64,000 nt of DNA from Skermanella aerolata KACC 11604 (GTDB lineage: Bacteria; Pseudomonadota; Alphaproteobacteria; Azospirillales; Azospirillaceae). Made by a program: the position numbers and the translations under genes. The stretch lies in NCBI RefSeq assembly GCF_000936425.1, contig NZ_AVFK01000001.1:62001-126000 (forward strand), written 5' to 3'. The notes under the pieces were generated by a model. That model was not told where the DNA came from. It saw only the letters and a program-made list of their open reading frames with translations, and did not search any database. Shown in pieces: positions 34,959 to 44,119 of this stretch (position 1 is its first letter; each line of letters begins with the position of its first letter).

Positions 34959-35468
34959 CTACCTGACCCGCTTGAGGATCAACAAGACACTGTCGAACCA
35001 GTTCATGGCGATGGTGTCGGAATCCATCTCGACGATCCATGAGCCGCGATCGTAGGACGGGCCGATATCGCCCTTGGCGCAGGTGATGAAGTGGGCCGGA
35101 CGGTCCTTGCCGGCGGCGTCGACACCCATGTCGGCGGGTGAGGCCTCGTAGGTCTGGGAGATCAACGTCGCGAAGGCGAGCGTTTCGCTGGCGACACGAG
35201 GGGACTCGCAGACATGTCGATCCCCGTCTCCAGCCTTGTCCATGGCGAGGCGGTCGGCGGAGACGGCGAGGCGCAATGCCATGAGCGCCGGATCGTCGGG
35301 CGCATAGGCCGCTATCCCGGTGCTATTCACCTTGGCCGACGTCACCTTCCAGTCGCCCGTGAGGGTGGCCGGAACGGAATTGGCAGAGGGAGCAGCGGAT
35401 ATGCAGCTCGATATCAGGAGCGCCGCCATAAAGCTCGAGAGGGACCCTGCGGCGTTCCTGAATATCAT
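34959..35468 (-). CDS. Putative lipoprotein or secreted protein
   Basis: The 169-residue product has a hydrophobic N-terminus with the lipobox-like ISSC (Cys near residue 22). The mature part begins LTGDWKVTSAKVNSTG, as in small beta-barrel META or lipocalin-like proteins, and contains two further cysteines (HVCESP, ITCAKGD) that could form a disulfide. No family is confidently recognised. It follows the lysozyme gene on the same strand after 37 bases, so the two may be co-transcribed. Confidence 0.65.
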   Translation of the reverse strand: MIFRNAAGSLSSFMAALLISSCISAAPSANSVPATLTGDWKVTSAKVNSTGIAAYAPDDPALMALRLAVSADRLAMDKAGDGDRHVCESPRVASETLAFATLISQTYEASPADMGVDAAGKDRPAHFITCAKGDIGPSYDRGSWIVEMDSDTIAMNWFDSVLLILKRVR

Positions 35469-35505
35469 AGTAAGCTTTCCGATATGCGTTCAGACGGTTA
35501 TGCGC

Positions 35506-36093
35506 CTATACGGGCGTGTTGAACAAGGCTACTTCGAGTTCCCGCCTGTTGACGAGTCCCTGGACGACCTTGCCGCCGGACTTGTTCCAAAGCTTGAAGC
35601 TCTCGGCCGCCGCGGCGACATCGCCCTTGTTCAGGTTGGCGACGACCGAGCTGTTTTTGAAGTTGCCGCCGCCGATATTGTAATCCAGCGACACCATGGC
35701 GTCGAACTGGTTCTGATTGACCGGCACCGTGACATAGTTCTGCACGTGTTGCTGGTAGGTCGGCAGCACGAGCTTCAGCAAGGCTTCTTCCTGGCCCTGC
35801 GTCAGGCTGACGGCATTCGCGTTGGCCTTGGCGAATGTCTGGGCGTCGGTGCCGGTCAGCCCGGCGGCGTTGGACAGGGTTTCGGCGGCACCGGATGCAA
35901 CGCCGATGCTGGTCAGATCGGCTACGATCTGAGCCGCCGTACGGTGTCCGAGATCGTAGCCAGGCCCCAGTGTCACGCCGCTGCCGCCGCCGGGCCAATG
36001 GGGCTTGTTGCTGACACCGGCCTGCGCCTCACGGTTATAAAGGAAGGTGAGGCCATTGGGCGACACGGACATATTTGCGTTGGGGCCTGCCAT
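35506..36093 (-). CDS. Phage-type lysozyme / muramidase-like protein
   Basis: The 195-residue product resembles GH24-like lysozymes: a probable catalytic Glu in LTFLYNREAQAG, the glycine-rich GSGVTLGPGYDLGHRT, QFDAMVSLDYNIGGGNF and the C-terminal GLVNRRELEVALFN. No signal peptide is present, as in many phage-derived endolysins. No other phage gene is nearby, so it may be a domesticated enzyme. The ATG at 36093 has GGAG seven bases upstream and is preferred to upstream in-frame codons. An inverted repeat at 36129-36154 lies just upstream. Confidence 0.75.
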   Translation of the reverse strand: MAGPNANMSVSPNGLTFLYNREAQAGVSNKPHWPGGGSGVTLGPGYDLGHRTAAQIVADLTSIGVASGAAETLSNAAGLTGTDAQTFAKANANAVSLTQGQEEALLKLVLPTYQQHVQNYVTVPVNQNQFDAMVSLDYNIGGGNFKNSSVVANLNKGDVAAAAESFKLWNKSGGKVVQGLVNRRELEVALFNTPV

Positions 36094-36128
36094 GACACAC
36101 TCCAGTATTCGGATGAAGATCGATAAGC

Positions 36129-36154
36129 AATAAGGATCAGGCATAATCCTTATT
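36129..36154. promoter_or_regulatory. Inverted repeat upstream of the lysozyme gene
   Basis: AATAAGGAT (36129-36137) and ATCCTTATT (36146-36154) form perfect nine-base arms around eight bases. The site is 36 bases before the lysozyme start. It could be an operator or part of a hairpin in the leader. No bound protein is known. Confidence 0.4.
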
Positions 36155-36252
36155 AGTTATATCGAAAGCAACATGCCTGGAGGTGTACGGAACAGTTCAA
36201 CTTTTCGTAGTTGGGTTACAGCAGCGGCACTGAAGCTGGTCTAGAACGTTAA

Positions 36253-36362
36253 ATGTCGGGCTGAAGAGGCCCGACCTACGCGAGCGTGCTCGTTTATAAT
36301 GACCAGGGCGTCAGTCAAAAAGAATGTGTGTTTTTGTAGGTCGGGCCTCTTCAGCCCGACAT
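36253..36362. repeat. Pair of inverted REP-like palindromes
   Basis: Two perfect 27-bp arms in opposite orientation (36253-36279 and 36336-36362) are separated by 56 bases. Each arm contains an internal hairpin GTCGGGC-TGAAGA-GGCCCGAC and a CCTAC/GTAGG foot. The foot and hairpin resemble the TTGGGCC family at 7.4 and 34.3 kb, but with a different loop, so this is a second subfamily. The pair lies between the last gene of the glycan cluster and the lysozyme gene. Confidence 0.88.
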
Positions 36363-36369
36363 CTCTGCC

Positions 36370-37065
36370 TTACAGGTTCAGGAACGCCATCAGCGCGATC
36401 AGCCCGAGCGTGCTTGCCGTCAGCATTCCGACCGCGATCCTGAGCGGTTTGTCCACGGCGGCGGGGGCGCGTTGCTTGAGGCTGGTGTTGACTTCGTGCA
36501 GGTGCTCGTCGATGCGCATCAGGAAGACCTCGATGCCGCTGACCTGGGTTCTCAGCTCCTCCTGGGATGCCGCCAGTTCCTCCAGGCGCTTGTCGGCGTT
36601 GGGGGCGGCCTGGCCCTGCTTCATCAGCTCGCGCAGGCCGCGCAGGACCGTCTGCTGATTGCGCTGGGTGGCGTCCATCAGGGCCGACATGCGGAGCAGA
36701 GTGGGACCGAGGACGCTTTCGGTGACCGTCTCGACGTCGGAGGGCAGACGCAGCGGCATGACGTCGCCGGTGACCGGCGAGCGGGCGATGGCAACGGGCG
36801 TTTCACCGGGGGCGAGATCGACCGCAAGTTCGAAGGCGTGGCAGCCGTCGCCGACTCCGTTGGCCTTCAGGTCGTCGCGCGGCTGGTTGGCGAAGGCGGT
36901 GCCGACCAGCCTGTCGCCGACGCGGATTTCGACTTCCAGGTGGTCGGACGGGCGGACCCGGTCCCAGGCCCAGCCGTAGAGCCGGCCGCCAGTGATGGCG
37001 TCGATCCGGCCGTCGATGTCGGCCGGCTGCGGGGCGAGGGTTTGGAGCGCTGCGGACATGGGCAT
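36370..37065 (-). CDS. Tail-anchored coiled-coil protein with a GW module
   Basis: The 231-residue product has three parts. Residues 18-105 form a beta-rich module with GGRLYGWAWDRVRPSDHLEV, also seen in other genes of this cluster. Residues ~120-198 are a long helix/coiled coil (LEELAASQEELRTQVSGIEV). Residues 207-229 are a single C-terminal membrane helix. It is the last gene of the leftward glycan cluster. A role as a membrane scaffold for the glycosyltransferases is an inference from this layout. The start is ATG at 37065 (GGAAAAG upstream) or at 37059. Confidence 0.75.
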   Translation of the reverse strand: MPMSAALQTLAPQPADIDGRIDAITGGRLYGWAWDRVRPSDHLEVEIRVGDRLVGTAFANQPRDDLKANGVGDGCHAFELAVDLAPGETPVAIARSPVTGDVMPLRLPSDVETVTESVLGPTLLRMSALMDATQRNQQTVLRGLRELMKQGQAAPNADKRLEELAASQEELRTQVSGIEVFLMRIDEHLHEVNTSLKQRAPAAVDKPLRIAVGMLTASTLGLIALMAFLNL

Positions 37066-37138
37066 TCTTTTCCGGTGCGGACAATGAACAGCCGGCGCCG
37101 GGACCGTGATCCCGGCGCCAACGCGTCGGCTTTTGGCT

Positions 37139-38320
37139 TCAGGCGACCTGGAGTCGCCGCGGCTTGGCGACGCCGTGGTGCATCTTGTGGTCGATGAAGT
37201 TTTCGTCCAGGAAGGCGCGCATGTCGCGGAAGCGCTGGTAGTAGGTGCGGTTGAAGCGCTCGAACCGCGCCTGATCCCAGTAATCCTCCAGAACGAACGG
37301 CTTCTGCGAGAAGACGTCGTAGCAGGGGATCGCGAAGGTCTCGGCGAACTCGACCGTCCGGCTGTCATAGCTGAAGTAGATCGACGGTGTCCGGTTGGCG
37401 AGAGCCATCAGGTTGCCGTGGAGGCGATATCCCAGCACGAGATCCTTGGAGCGCACGAGGTCTTCGTAGTCGGAGACGACGTCCGAGTACCACAGGCGGG
37501 TCTTGTAGAGCTCCTCCATCTCCTCATCGAGGAACCACTTGCCGATCCAGCCATTGTTCTTCAACTCGGCCAGGGCATGGGCTTTCTGCTCGTCGGTGCC
37601 CCAGAGCAGCTTCTTCTCCTCGACTTCGCCCTGCATCATCATGACGATGTCGAACCGGCGGGCCATCTCCTTGACCACGTCGCGGTGGCGGGTCAGGTAG
37701 GTCTCGATGTCCTGGGCATAGGCGGCCGAGACCTCCCGGCGCATCGTGAAGCCGACGTTCTTGATCTGGTCGAGCGGCGGCAGGTCGATGCGAAGGTCCG
37801 GGTCGTTGTTGCGGAAGGCGGTCGGGCAGCCGACGATCCGGACGTTCTTGATGCCGAGGTCCCACAGGACTTCGGCGGTATAGGTGCCGCGCACGCCGAG
37901 CGAGGCCGACTTGTCGGCGATGATGCTCCAGATCCGCTTGCTCTGCTCGGAAAGCTGAAGCTTGCCTTCCTTGGGAGCCTGGGCGCCGACGCCGAAGGCG
38001 AGGATCGGAATCTTCAGCTTGGGCAGGACCTGCTCGGCGTTCTCCCATTCCATGTGGCTATGGATGTAGTTGGAGCCGCGCAGGAAGACGTAGTCGTATT
38101 CGGCGTTGTAGCGCTCGACGTCGCCCGGCTTGACGTTGCGGATCGTCAGCACGTCGAGCTTATCGTAGTTCAGGAGCTTCAGTGAGGAATCGAAGACGAA
38201 GGCGTCGCCGATGTTGTGATAGTGGTCGATGTGCTTCTGGACCTGCTGGTATTCGTACCAGCGGACGCAGTCATGATTATAGACTTCGCCCGACGGGATC
38301 ATGACGAGGATTTTAGCCAA
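37139..38320 (-). CDS. Polysaccharide pyruvyl transferase family protein
   Basis: Members of this family (CsaB/WcaK type) move a pyruvyl group onto a sugar of a surface polysaccharide. The 393-residue product shows FLRGSNYIHSHMEWENAEQV, a Gly-rich ILAFGVGAQAPKEG, SLGVRGTYTAEVLWDLGI, VGCPTAF, and late in the protein the conserved LVLGYRLHGNLMALA. The start codon is TTG at 38320 with AGGGAG seven bases upstream. It is separated by 42 bases from the preceding glycosyltransferase gene and belongs to the same leftward cluster. Confidence 0.87.
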   Translation of the reverse strand: MAKILVMIPSGEVYNHDCVRWYEYQQVQKHIDHYHNIGDAFVFDSSLKLLNYDKLDVLTIRNVKPGDVERYNAEYDYVFLRGSNYIHSHMEWENAEQVLPKLKIPILAFGVGAQAPKEGKLQLSEQSKRIWSIIADKSASLGVRGTYTAEVLWDLGIKNVRIVGCPTAFRNNDPDLRIDLPPLDQIKNVGFTMRREVSAAYAQDIETYLTRHRDVVKEMARRFDIVMMMQGEVEEKKLLWGTDEQKAHALAELKNNGWIGKWFLDEEMEELYKTRLWYSDVVSDYEDLVRSKDLVLGYRLHGNLMALANRTPSIYFSYDSRTVEFAETFAIPCYDVFSQKPFVLEDYWDQARFERFNRTYYQRFRDMRAFLDENFIDHKMHHGVAKPRRLQVA

Positions 38321-38362
38321 AGGAATCTCCCTGGGGTGTGATAGCGTCGGTTTCGGTTGAGG

Positions 38363-39742
38363 TCAGAGCGGCTGGGCGACGGCGCGGTCCAGGACCTGGG
38401 TGCCCTGGCCGGCGGTGGCCGGCGCCGCGTTTGCCGGTAGAGGAGTGCCCTGGCCGGAGGCTCCGGCGAGCAGGGCGTTGAAGATCTCGGTATGGCGGCG
38501 GGCGCATTCCTGGCGGTCGATCGGCCGCTTGATGCGTGCCCGCAGGCGGTCCCACAGGTCGGGGGTGCGCAGGACGTCGGTCAGGCGATCGATCAGGTCT
38601 TCCACGCTGGCGTTGCGGAAATGGATGCCGTCCACGTTGTGGGTGACCTTCTCGGCCATGCCGCCGATATTGCTGGCGATGATAGGCCGGCCGTGCAGGA
38701 AGGCTTCCTGGATCACGACCGGCGAGTTCTCCCACCAGATCGACGGAATGATCAGCCAGTCCACGTCCTTCATCAGGCTCGGCAGTTCCGCGGAACGGTA
38801 GCTGCCGTAGAAGCGGACGCGGTTGCCGGCCTTCTCCGTCAATTCGTTGAATTTCTTCTGGAACGCCTCGGGCTGCTTTTCCAGGTTGCCGCCGAAGATC
38901 ATCAGCGCGCTGTCGTCGCCCCAGTCCTTGTCGGACACGCGGGAGACTGCTTCGACCAGCACGTGCAGGCCCTTGAACTCGCTGACCTGCCCGAAGAAGC
39001 CGAAGCGGTTGCGCCGGCCGCCCTTGGGAAGCGGGCGGGGCGGTACGATCTCCTCCACGGTCAGGCCGTTCTCGATCATGCGGAACTTCTCACGCGGGAG
39101 ACCCCAATCGACGTAGCGGTCGATCAGGAACTCGCTCGGGCTGATGTAGAAGTCGGCCATCTCGAAGAAGGTCTTGAGGAAGGCTTCGCGCTTGAAGAAC
39201 TGGCTTTCCGGAATGTGGGGGAAGCAGTTGGTGCATTCCGCCGGCGACGACCGGTAGCAGAGCGTATTGCGGCTGGTCTTGACCATCTGGCCATGGTGGT
39301 GGCAGATCGACAGGTATTCGTGGAAGGTGATGACGATAGGCACGCGCGGCAGCGCCTGCTTCAGGGCGAAGATCGTCTCCACGCCCAGACCGATGTAGTG
39401 GTGGAAGTTGATCACGTCGGGCTGGAGATCGACGACGTAGCGGACGAAGTCCTGCTGCAAGCCCGCCAGATTGCGGTTGGAGCAGCGGAAATGGTCGTAG
39501 TCGTTGGCGTAGTACAGGATCTCGCGCTCCTTCTGGCGAAGGCTCATCAGCGCGCTGTCCTTGTGGCGGTTGACCGGGGGACCGACACGGGCGAGATAGA
39601 AGCTTTCCCAGCCGGGCAGGTCGTGGATGCCGTTGAACAGGTTGTAGGACGCCACCTCGCCCCCGCCCAGCGAGAAGGTCGGGTGTCCGTGGCTGACGAT
39701 GAGGACGCGCTTGTCCCGTTTGGCGATTTCCATGCCGGTCAT
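38363..39742 (-). CDS. Glycosyltransferase family 4 protein
   Basis: The 459-residue cytoplasmic retaining glycosyltransferase has a GT-B fold: an N-terminal Gly-rich acceptor loop (HPTFSLGGGEVASYNLFNGI), a VINFHHYIGLGVE segment, and the C-terminal donor site with the E-x7-E motif in WWENSPVVIQEAFLHGRP. A central Cys-rich stretch (LCYRSSPAECTNCFPHIP) is shared with the GT4 encoded at 41937. The ATG at 39742 overlaps the upstream stop codon (ATGA), so translation is coupled. Substrates are unknown. Confidence 0.92.
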   Translation of the reverse strand: MTGMEIAKRDKRVLIVSHGHPTFSLGGGEVASYNLFNGIHDLPGWESFYLARVGPPVNRHKDSALMSLRQKEREILYYANDYDHFRCSNRNLAGLQQDFVRYVVDLQPDVINFHHYIGLGVETIFALKQALPRVPIVITFHEYLSICHHHGQMVKTSRNTLCYRSSPAECTNCFPHIPESQFFKREAFLKTFFEMADFYISPSEFLIDRYVDWGLPREKFRMIENGLTVEEIVPPRPLPKGGRRNRFGFFGQVSEFKGLHVLVEAVSRVSDKDWGDDSALMIFGGNLEKQPEAFQKKFNELTEKAGNRVRFYGSYRSAELPSLMKDVDWLIIPSIWWENSPVVIQEAFLHGRPIIASNIGGMAEKVTHNVDGIHFRNASVEDLIDRLTDVLRTPDLWDRLRARIKRPIDRQECARRHTEIFNALLAGASGQGTPLPANAAPATAGQGTQVLDRAVAQPL

Positions 39743-41940
39743 CGGTCGATGCTCCCGAGCGATTGGGTGGTGTGGAGACGCGGCCATTTCCGCTCGAAGC
39801 CCCAGCGGTCAACGAGACCGCCGGTCTGAAGCCAGTATTCCTGGGCCTGCTCACGAGGCTGCTCGTCCAGGGCGATCAACTGGACGGTCGGCAGCCACAG
39901 GCAGACATGGCCGGCGGCCCGCAGCTTCAGGCAGAAATCGACGCCCTTGAAGTCGGTGCCGACGAAATCGGTGCTGAAGCCGCCGGCGCCGAGGAAGGCG
40001 GCGCGCGGGATCAGGGCACAGTCGGTCGAGGCCGCCTGGACGGTGGTCAGTTCCCGGCCCTTCAGCCAGTCGCGGGAATAGCCGGCGTACTGGGAAACGG
40101 CGGACTGCGCGCTGATCTGCTGGATGCCGGCGAAGCGGATAGAGAAATCTTCGTACAGCAGGGTCGGGCTGACCATGCCGGTCCTGCCGCTGGTCTTGTA
40201 GGCCCATTCCAGATCCGACAGCCAGCCGGTCGAGGTCGGCAGTACCGAAGGCGACAGCAGAAGCAGCATGTCGGAGGAGGCGTGACGCACCCCGGCATCC
40301 ATCGCCTGATAGATGTCATGGGCCTGGGGACAGGGCACCAGCTTGATCGACAGGTCATAGAACTCGGCGAAGCGGCGCAGCGAGGGCGACAGGCGCTCGT
40401 GCGCTCCGGCGCCGGATGCGATGACGATCTCCGTGCCCTTGAAGTCGCGGTCCACCGCCAGCTTGGCCAGCGTCACGTCGATGTCGTCGCGGCCGTCGGC
40501 AATCGGGATGATGACGGAGACACGTGGGGCAACCAGCGCCTTGCCCATCGCGTAGACGGTGGCGGAGGATTCCGCCGACGCGCAGGCGCTGCCGGCGGCC
40601 TGGACCAGCGGGCCGATATGGCGGGAGATGATGGTTTCCGACGCCGGATCGTTCAGGTTGATGGTCGAGAGCAGGCGGCGCAGCGCTGGAGCTGCGGCCT
40701 TGCTTGTCGCGACCGGCATGAAGGCGCAGGCGTCGTCGGCCAGCGACAATTCCAGATACCGTTCGCACTGCTCGGGCGAATCGGCCGTTTCCGGAACGAA
40801 GGCGAGGAACCCGTGGGCGTCCTGGCCCGGTACGATCTTGCCGGCGAAGGGCGCGTCCTTGGCGAAGGCCTCGCTGACGTCGCGCCGGTTGGTGCGGCAC
40901 CAGTCTAGGTCGATCCGGGCCGAGACGCCGATGCCCTTCAGCGTGATCGCGCTGACATGGTGGTCGGGGTCGAGCACCCAGCCGGTTACGAGCGTTCCGG
41001 CCCCGGGAACCCGGACGGCGGTGTCGAGGCCGACGCGGACCGGGATTTCCAGCCGGCTGACGGTTTCGAACCCTTCGTACTGGGCGTTGGACAGGCGCTT
41101 CAGCGTGCGAAGGACCGACGGCTCTCCGGTCAGGGTCGGCAGCATGGCGCGGAGATGCGGGACGGCGCTCTGGTCGTTGAGCAGCGTGCGGTTCTCGAAG
41201 ATCTCGAGGTAGCACCAGCCCTTGGCCGCCTTGTAGTAGATCCGCCGGATGCGGCTGAGGTCGAGCGTGTCGGCCCCGGTCATGACGCCCAGCACGCCGC
41301 GCGCCGTCGATGGCAGGTCGGACCGTTCGAAGCTGCCGATGATGCTGGTGAAACTGCGGCAGGCGTCGGTCTCGATCAGGAGGTCGTGCTCTCCCGCGAT
41401 CAGATTGAACGACCAGCCTTGGACCAGCGCTCCCAGTCCGGTCATGCAGCCGAAGATCTCGGCGAAGCCGTCCGGCTGCGCCATCGCCTGGAGAAAGGCG
41501 AGCATCAGGCGGGTGGTGCGCTCGGACTGTGCCGTGTCGCCGAGGCTCTTGTGCAGGAAGTCGAAGACGACCGGCATCGCTTCCGGCATGTCTTCCTTCA
41601 GCGTGGACAGCAGGGTCCAGGGGTTGATCTTGATGTTCTGGATCGGCGGGATCGTGTAGCGGGTGCCCCGGTCCGCTCCGGTGATGCTGAGTCGCTGCGG
41701 CCGGATCTGCGCTATGTTGTCGAAGCGCAGTAGCGCCACGAACCAGTAGGAACCTTCGTCGCGCGGCCAGAAGTGGCCGTCGTAGGTCCCTGCCGAATCG
41801 GCGCCTTCGGAGAAGCTGGCGGCGCCGGAGGACGGCAGCGCGCGGTCGATCCAGCCAAATAGCAGCAGGGTCTTCTCGTCCACCAGGACGGCAATCTGGA
41901 TATCGGCCTTGGGGTTGATCTGGCTTACGGTCTTGGTCAT
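39739..41940 (-). CDS. Glycosyltransferase family 2-like protein lacking the DxD motif
   Basis: This 733-residue protein has an N-terminal beta domain (15-95, with LLLFGWIDRALPS), a helical middle, a GW module (302-410, TLVTGWVLDPDHHV), and a C-terminal GT2 domain (474-700, APRVSVIIPIADGRDD). Where GT2 enzymes carry an Asp-x-Asp-like metal site after a hydrophobic strand, this one has S563-P564-S565 (MLLLLSPSVLP). It may therefore be inactive or use an unusual mechanism. The related gene at 44116 keeps NSD there. Both ends overlap neighbouring genes by ATGA. Confidence 0.88.
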   Translation of the reverse strand: MTKTVSQINPKADIQIAVLVDEKTLLLFGWIDRALPSSGAASFSEGADSAGTYDGHFWPRDEGSYWFVALLRFDNIAQIRPQRLSITGADRGTRYTIPPIQNIKINPWTLLSTLKEDMPEAMPVVFDFLHKSLGDTAQSERTTRLMLAFLQAMAQPDGFAEIFGCMTGLGALVQGWSFNLIAGEHDLLIETDACRSFTSIIGSFERSDLPSTARGVLGVMTGADTLDLSRIRRIYYKAAKGWCYLEIFENRTLLNDQSAVPHLRAMLPTLTGEPSVLRTLKRLSNAQYEGFETVSRLEIPVRVGLDTAVRVPGAGTLVTGWVLDPDHHVSAITLKGIGVSARIDLDWCRTNRRDVSEAFAKDAPFAGKIVPGQDAHGFLAFVPETADSPEQCERYLELSLADDACAFMPVATSKAAAPALRRLLSTINLNDPASETIISRHIGPLVQAAGSACASAESSATVYAMGKALVAPRVSVIIPIADGRDDIDVTLAKLAVDRDFKGTEIVIASGAGAHERLSPSLRRFAEFYDLSIKLVPCPQAHDIYQAMDAGVRHASSDMLLLLSPSVLPTSTGWLSDLEWAYKTSGRTGMVSPTLLYEDFSIRFAGIQQISAQSAVSQYAGYSRDWLKGRELTTVQAASTDCALIPRAAFLGAGGFSTDFVGTDFKGVDFCLKLRAAGHVCLWLPTVQLIALDEQPREQAQEYWLQTGGLVDRWGFERKWPRLHTTQSLGSIDR

Positions 41941-43256
41941 CGTCCGGAACTCCGCAAGGATGCGGCCGTCGTCAGGTCGGCATAGAGGGCGCGGTGCTCG
42001 GCGGCGCTATCCGCCAGGGTCGGAACCCGCGCGATGTTGGAGGAAAGGCATTCCCACAGGCCCGTCTCGTTGATGGCTCGGCGCATGCTGCGGGCCAGAT
42101 CAACTGGGTCGCCGGCGCGGAAATGCAGGCCGTCGTGGCCGTTGGTGACGGCTTCGGCCATACCGCCGATGTCGCTGCAAATGACGGGACGGCGCTGCTG
42201 GAAGGCTTCCTGGATCACCAGGGGCGCGTTCTCCCACCAGATCGACGGCGTGATGACCCAGTCGACAGCGGCGAGCAGCTTGGCCATCTCGTCACGGCGA
42301 TAGGCGCCGTGGCGGATGACCTTCGCGCCGGCCGCGGTGGAAAGCGCTTCGACCTCCGCCTTGAAGTCCTCGGTCTGGAACGGCATCCCGCCATGGACGT
42401 GAAGGACGAAGTCCTGATCCTTAGACAACTCCTTCGCGGCCTCAAGGGCGACGCGGATACCCTTGTAGCGGCTGAGGTTGCCGAAATAGCCGAAGACGTT
42501 GCGGCGGGCGGATTTCTTGTTGCGGACCGCCATGGGAACGGTCGGCTTGGCGACCATGTCGTCCGCCGGGCGGCCGTTGCGCAGTACCGCGATCCTGTCG
42601 GCCGGCAGGCCCCAGGCGATATAGCGTTCGCGCAGGAAATGGCTGGGCGAGACGAACTGATCGACCAGCGACAGCATGCTCTTCAGGTGCTTTTCGCGCA
42701 GGACGAACTTGTCCGGCGTCCGGTCGGGAAAGCAGCGGTGGCAGGCGTCCGGCGAAGCGCCGGTGCAGAGCTTGTGACCATCGGTCGTGACCATCTGGCC
42801 GTCATTGGCGCAGATCGGATAGTAGTCGTGCAGGGTATAGACGATCCGTGCCTGCGGCACGATGCGCCGGATCAGGAACAGCATCTCCACGCCCAGCAGC
42901 AGGGTGTGATGGATGTGGACGATATCGGGGCGGAACGACTGGAGCAGGTTGGACAGGTCCGGCACGATGCCGTGCAGGTCGATCTGGCTCTGATAGAAGC
43001 GGTCGAAATGGCCGGCCCACAGGACGAGCTCGTCGGAACTGCGGCCAACGGTCTGGAAATTGGTGCCGGGCTTCTGTTCCCGGTGGACCTTGTTGGTGCA
43101 GGCGAGGAACATCGCCTCGATCCCGTCCACGTCTTTCATGTGGCGGAACAGGTCGTGGGCGAAGATCTCCGTGCCGCCGGGATGGAAGCTCGGATGGTTG
43201 TGGCAGACGAACAGGACACGGGGGAGTGCGGCCGGGCGGCTCCGGACTGCCGTCAT
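41937..43256 (-). CDS. Glycosyltransferase family 4 protein
   Basis: The 439-residue GT-B enzyme is a paralogue of the one at 38363. It shares the N-terminal acceptor loop (HPSFHPGGTEIFAHDLFRHM), a Cys/His-rich central stretch (LCTGASPDACHRCFPDRTP) and the donor-site E-x7-E in WWENAPLVIQEAFQQRRP. The ATG at 43256 overlaps the methyltransferase stop, and its own stop overlaps the next gene's start. Donor and acceptor sugars cannot be read from sequence. Confidence 0.92.
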   Translation of the reverse strand: MTAVRSRPAALPRVLFVCHNHPSFHPGGTEIFAHDLFRHMKDVDGIEAMFLACTNKVHREQKPGTNFQTVGRSSDELVLWAGHFDRFYQSQIDLHGIVPDLSNLLQSFRPDIVHIHHTLLLGVEMLFLIRRIVPQARIVYTLHDYYPICANDGQMVTTDGHKLCTGASPDACHRCFPDRTPDKFVLREKHLKSMLSLVDQFVSPSHFLRERYIAWGLPADRIAVLRNGRPADDMVAKPTVPMAVRNKKSARRNVFGYFGNLSRYKGIRVALEAAKELSKDQDFVLHVHGGMPFQTEDFKAEVEALSTAAGAKVIRHGAYRRDEMAKLLAAVDWVITPSIWWENAPLVIQEAFQQRRPVICSDIGGMAEAVTNGHDGLHFRAGDPVDLARSMRRAINETGLWECLSSNIARVPTLADSAAEHRALYADLTTAASLRSSGR

Positions 43257-44119
43257 GGCGAGCCGACCTTTTCCAGCACCAGGAGGTCCTGGTAGCTGAC
43301 GGTATTGGGGCGGCCGCACCAGGTCCCGTAGACGACAGGCTTGGCGGGCTTGAGGCCGACGCCGGCGAACATGTCGAGCAGGGCTTCCTCGTCGTGGGCG
43401 ACGGCGGCGGAGGGAACCTCCGGATTGGCGAGCCAGGTCGGGCCGACTTCATCCGGGTTGAAGGTCAGGCGGTTGTCGCCGGAGCGCAGCCCTTCCAGGG
43501 CCGTGTCGTTCATCAGGAACAGGCTGAGGAAGCAGCGTCCGCCCGGCCGCAGCAGTCGGCTGATCTCCCACGCATAGGCCAGCGTCTCGGCACCTTGGAG
43601 ATGGGTCAGGACGGAGGTCAGCAGGACGAAATCGAAGCCCTTGTCCGGGAAGGGCAGGGCGACCGCATTGGGATCGATCCGGCCCTGCGGGTTATACAGA
43701 TCGTTCGCCACGTCCATGTGATGGAAGCGGAAGGCGGGATAGGTCGGCGTGACGTTCTGGCCGCACCAGGTGATGCCGTCGGCGACCACGTCCATGCCGT
43801 CATAGGTGCCGGTGGTCAGGTACTGGGTCAGCGGGACCGCCATGCGGCCGATGCCGCAGCCGATCTCCAGTACCTTGTCGGTTTCGCGCAGATCGCCGAG
43901 CTTTACGAAGTGGCGCAGGAACTCGGCCCCGATGGCACGGAAATCCCCGTCGCCGACGAAGATGTTCTCCGACGGAGGCACCGGCAGGAAGCGGTTTCGC
44001 GCGATGTTCTCGCACAGCCAGTCGAGCCGCTGGGCATCGCGCACGTCCTGTCGGACCAGAAGCTTGATCACGCGCTGATTGGCGGGCAGGGCGGAGGAAA
44101 TCGGTTGGGGCGTGCTCAT
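43253..44119 (-). CDS. SAM-dependent class I methyltransferase
   Basis: The 288-residue enzyme has the S-adenosylmethionine-binding motif VLEIGCGIGRMAVPL (about residues 83-97), a DGMDVV acidic motif II, and LLTSVLTHL followed by ISRLLRPGGRCFLSLF. Located between two glycosyltransferase genes with ATGA overlaps on both sides, it probably methylates a sugar or a lipid-linked glycan of the pathway, perhaps capping the chain. This role is inferred from position. Confidence 0.9.
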   Translation of the reverse strand: MSTPQPISSALPANQRVIKLLVRQDVRDAQRLDWLCENIARNRFLPVPPSENIFVGDGDFRAIGAEFLRHFVKLGDLRETDKVLEIGCGIGRMAVPLTQYLTTGTYDGMDVVADGITWCGQNVTPTYPAFRFHHMDVANDLYNPQGRIDPNAVALPFPDKGFDFVLLTSVLTHLQGAETLAYAWEISRLLRPGGRCFLSLFLMNDTALEGLRSGDNRLTFNPDEVGPTWLANPEVPSAAVAHDEEALLDMFAGVGLKPAKPVVYGTWCGRPNTVSYQDLLVLEKVGSP

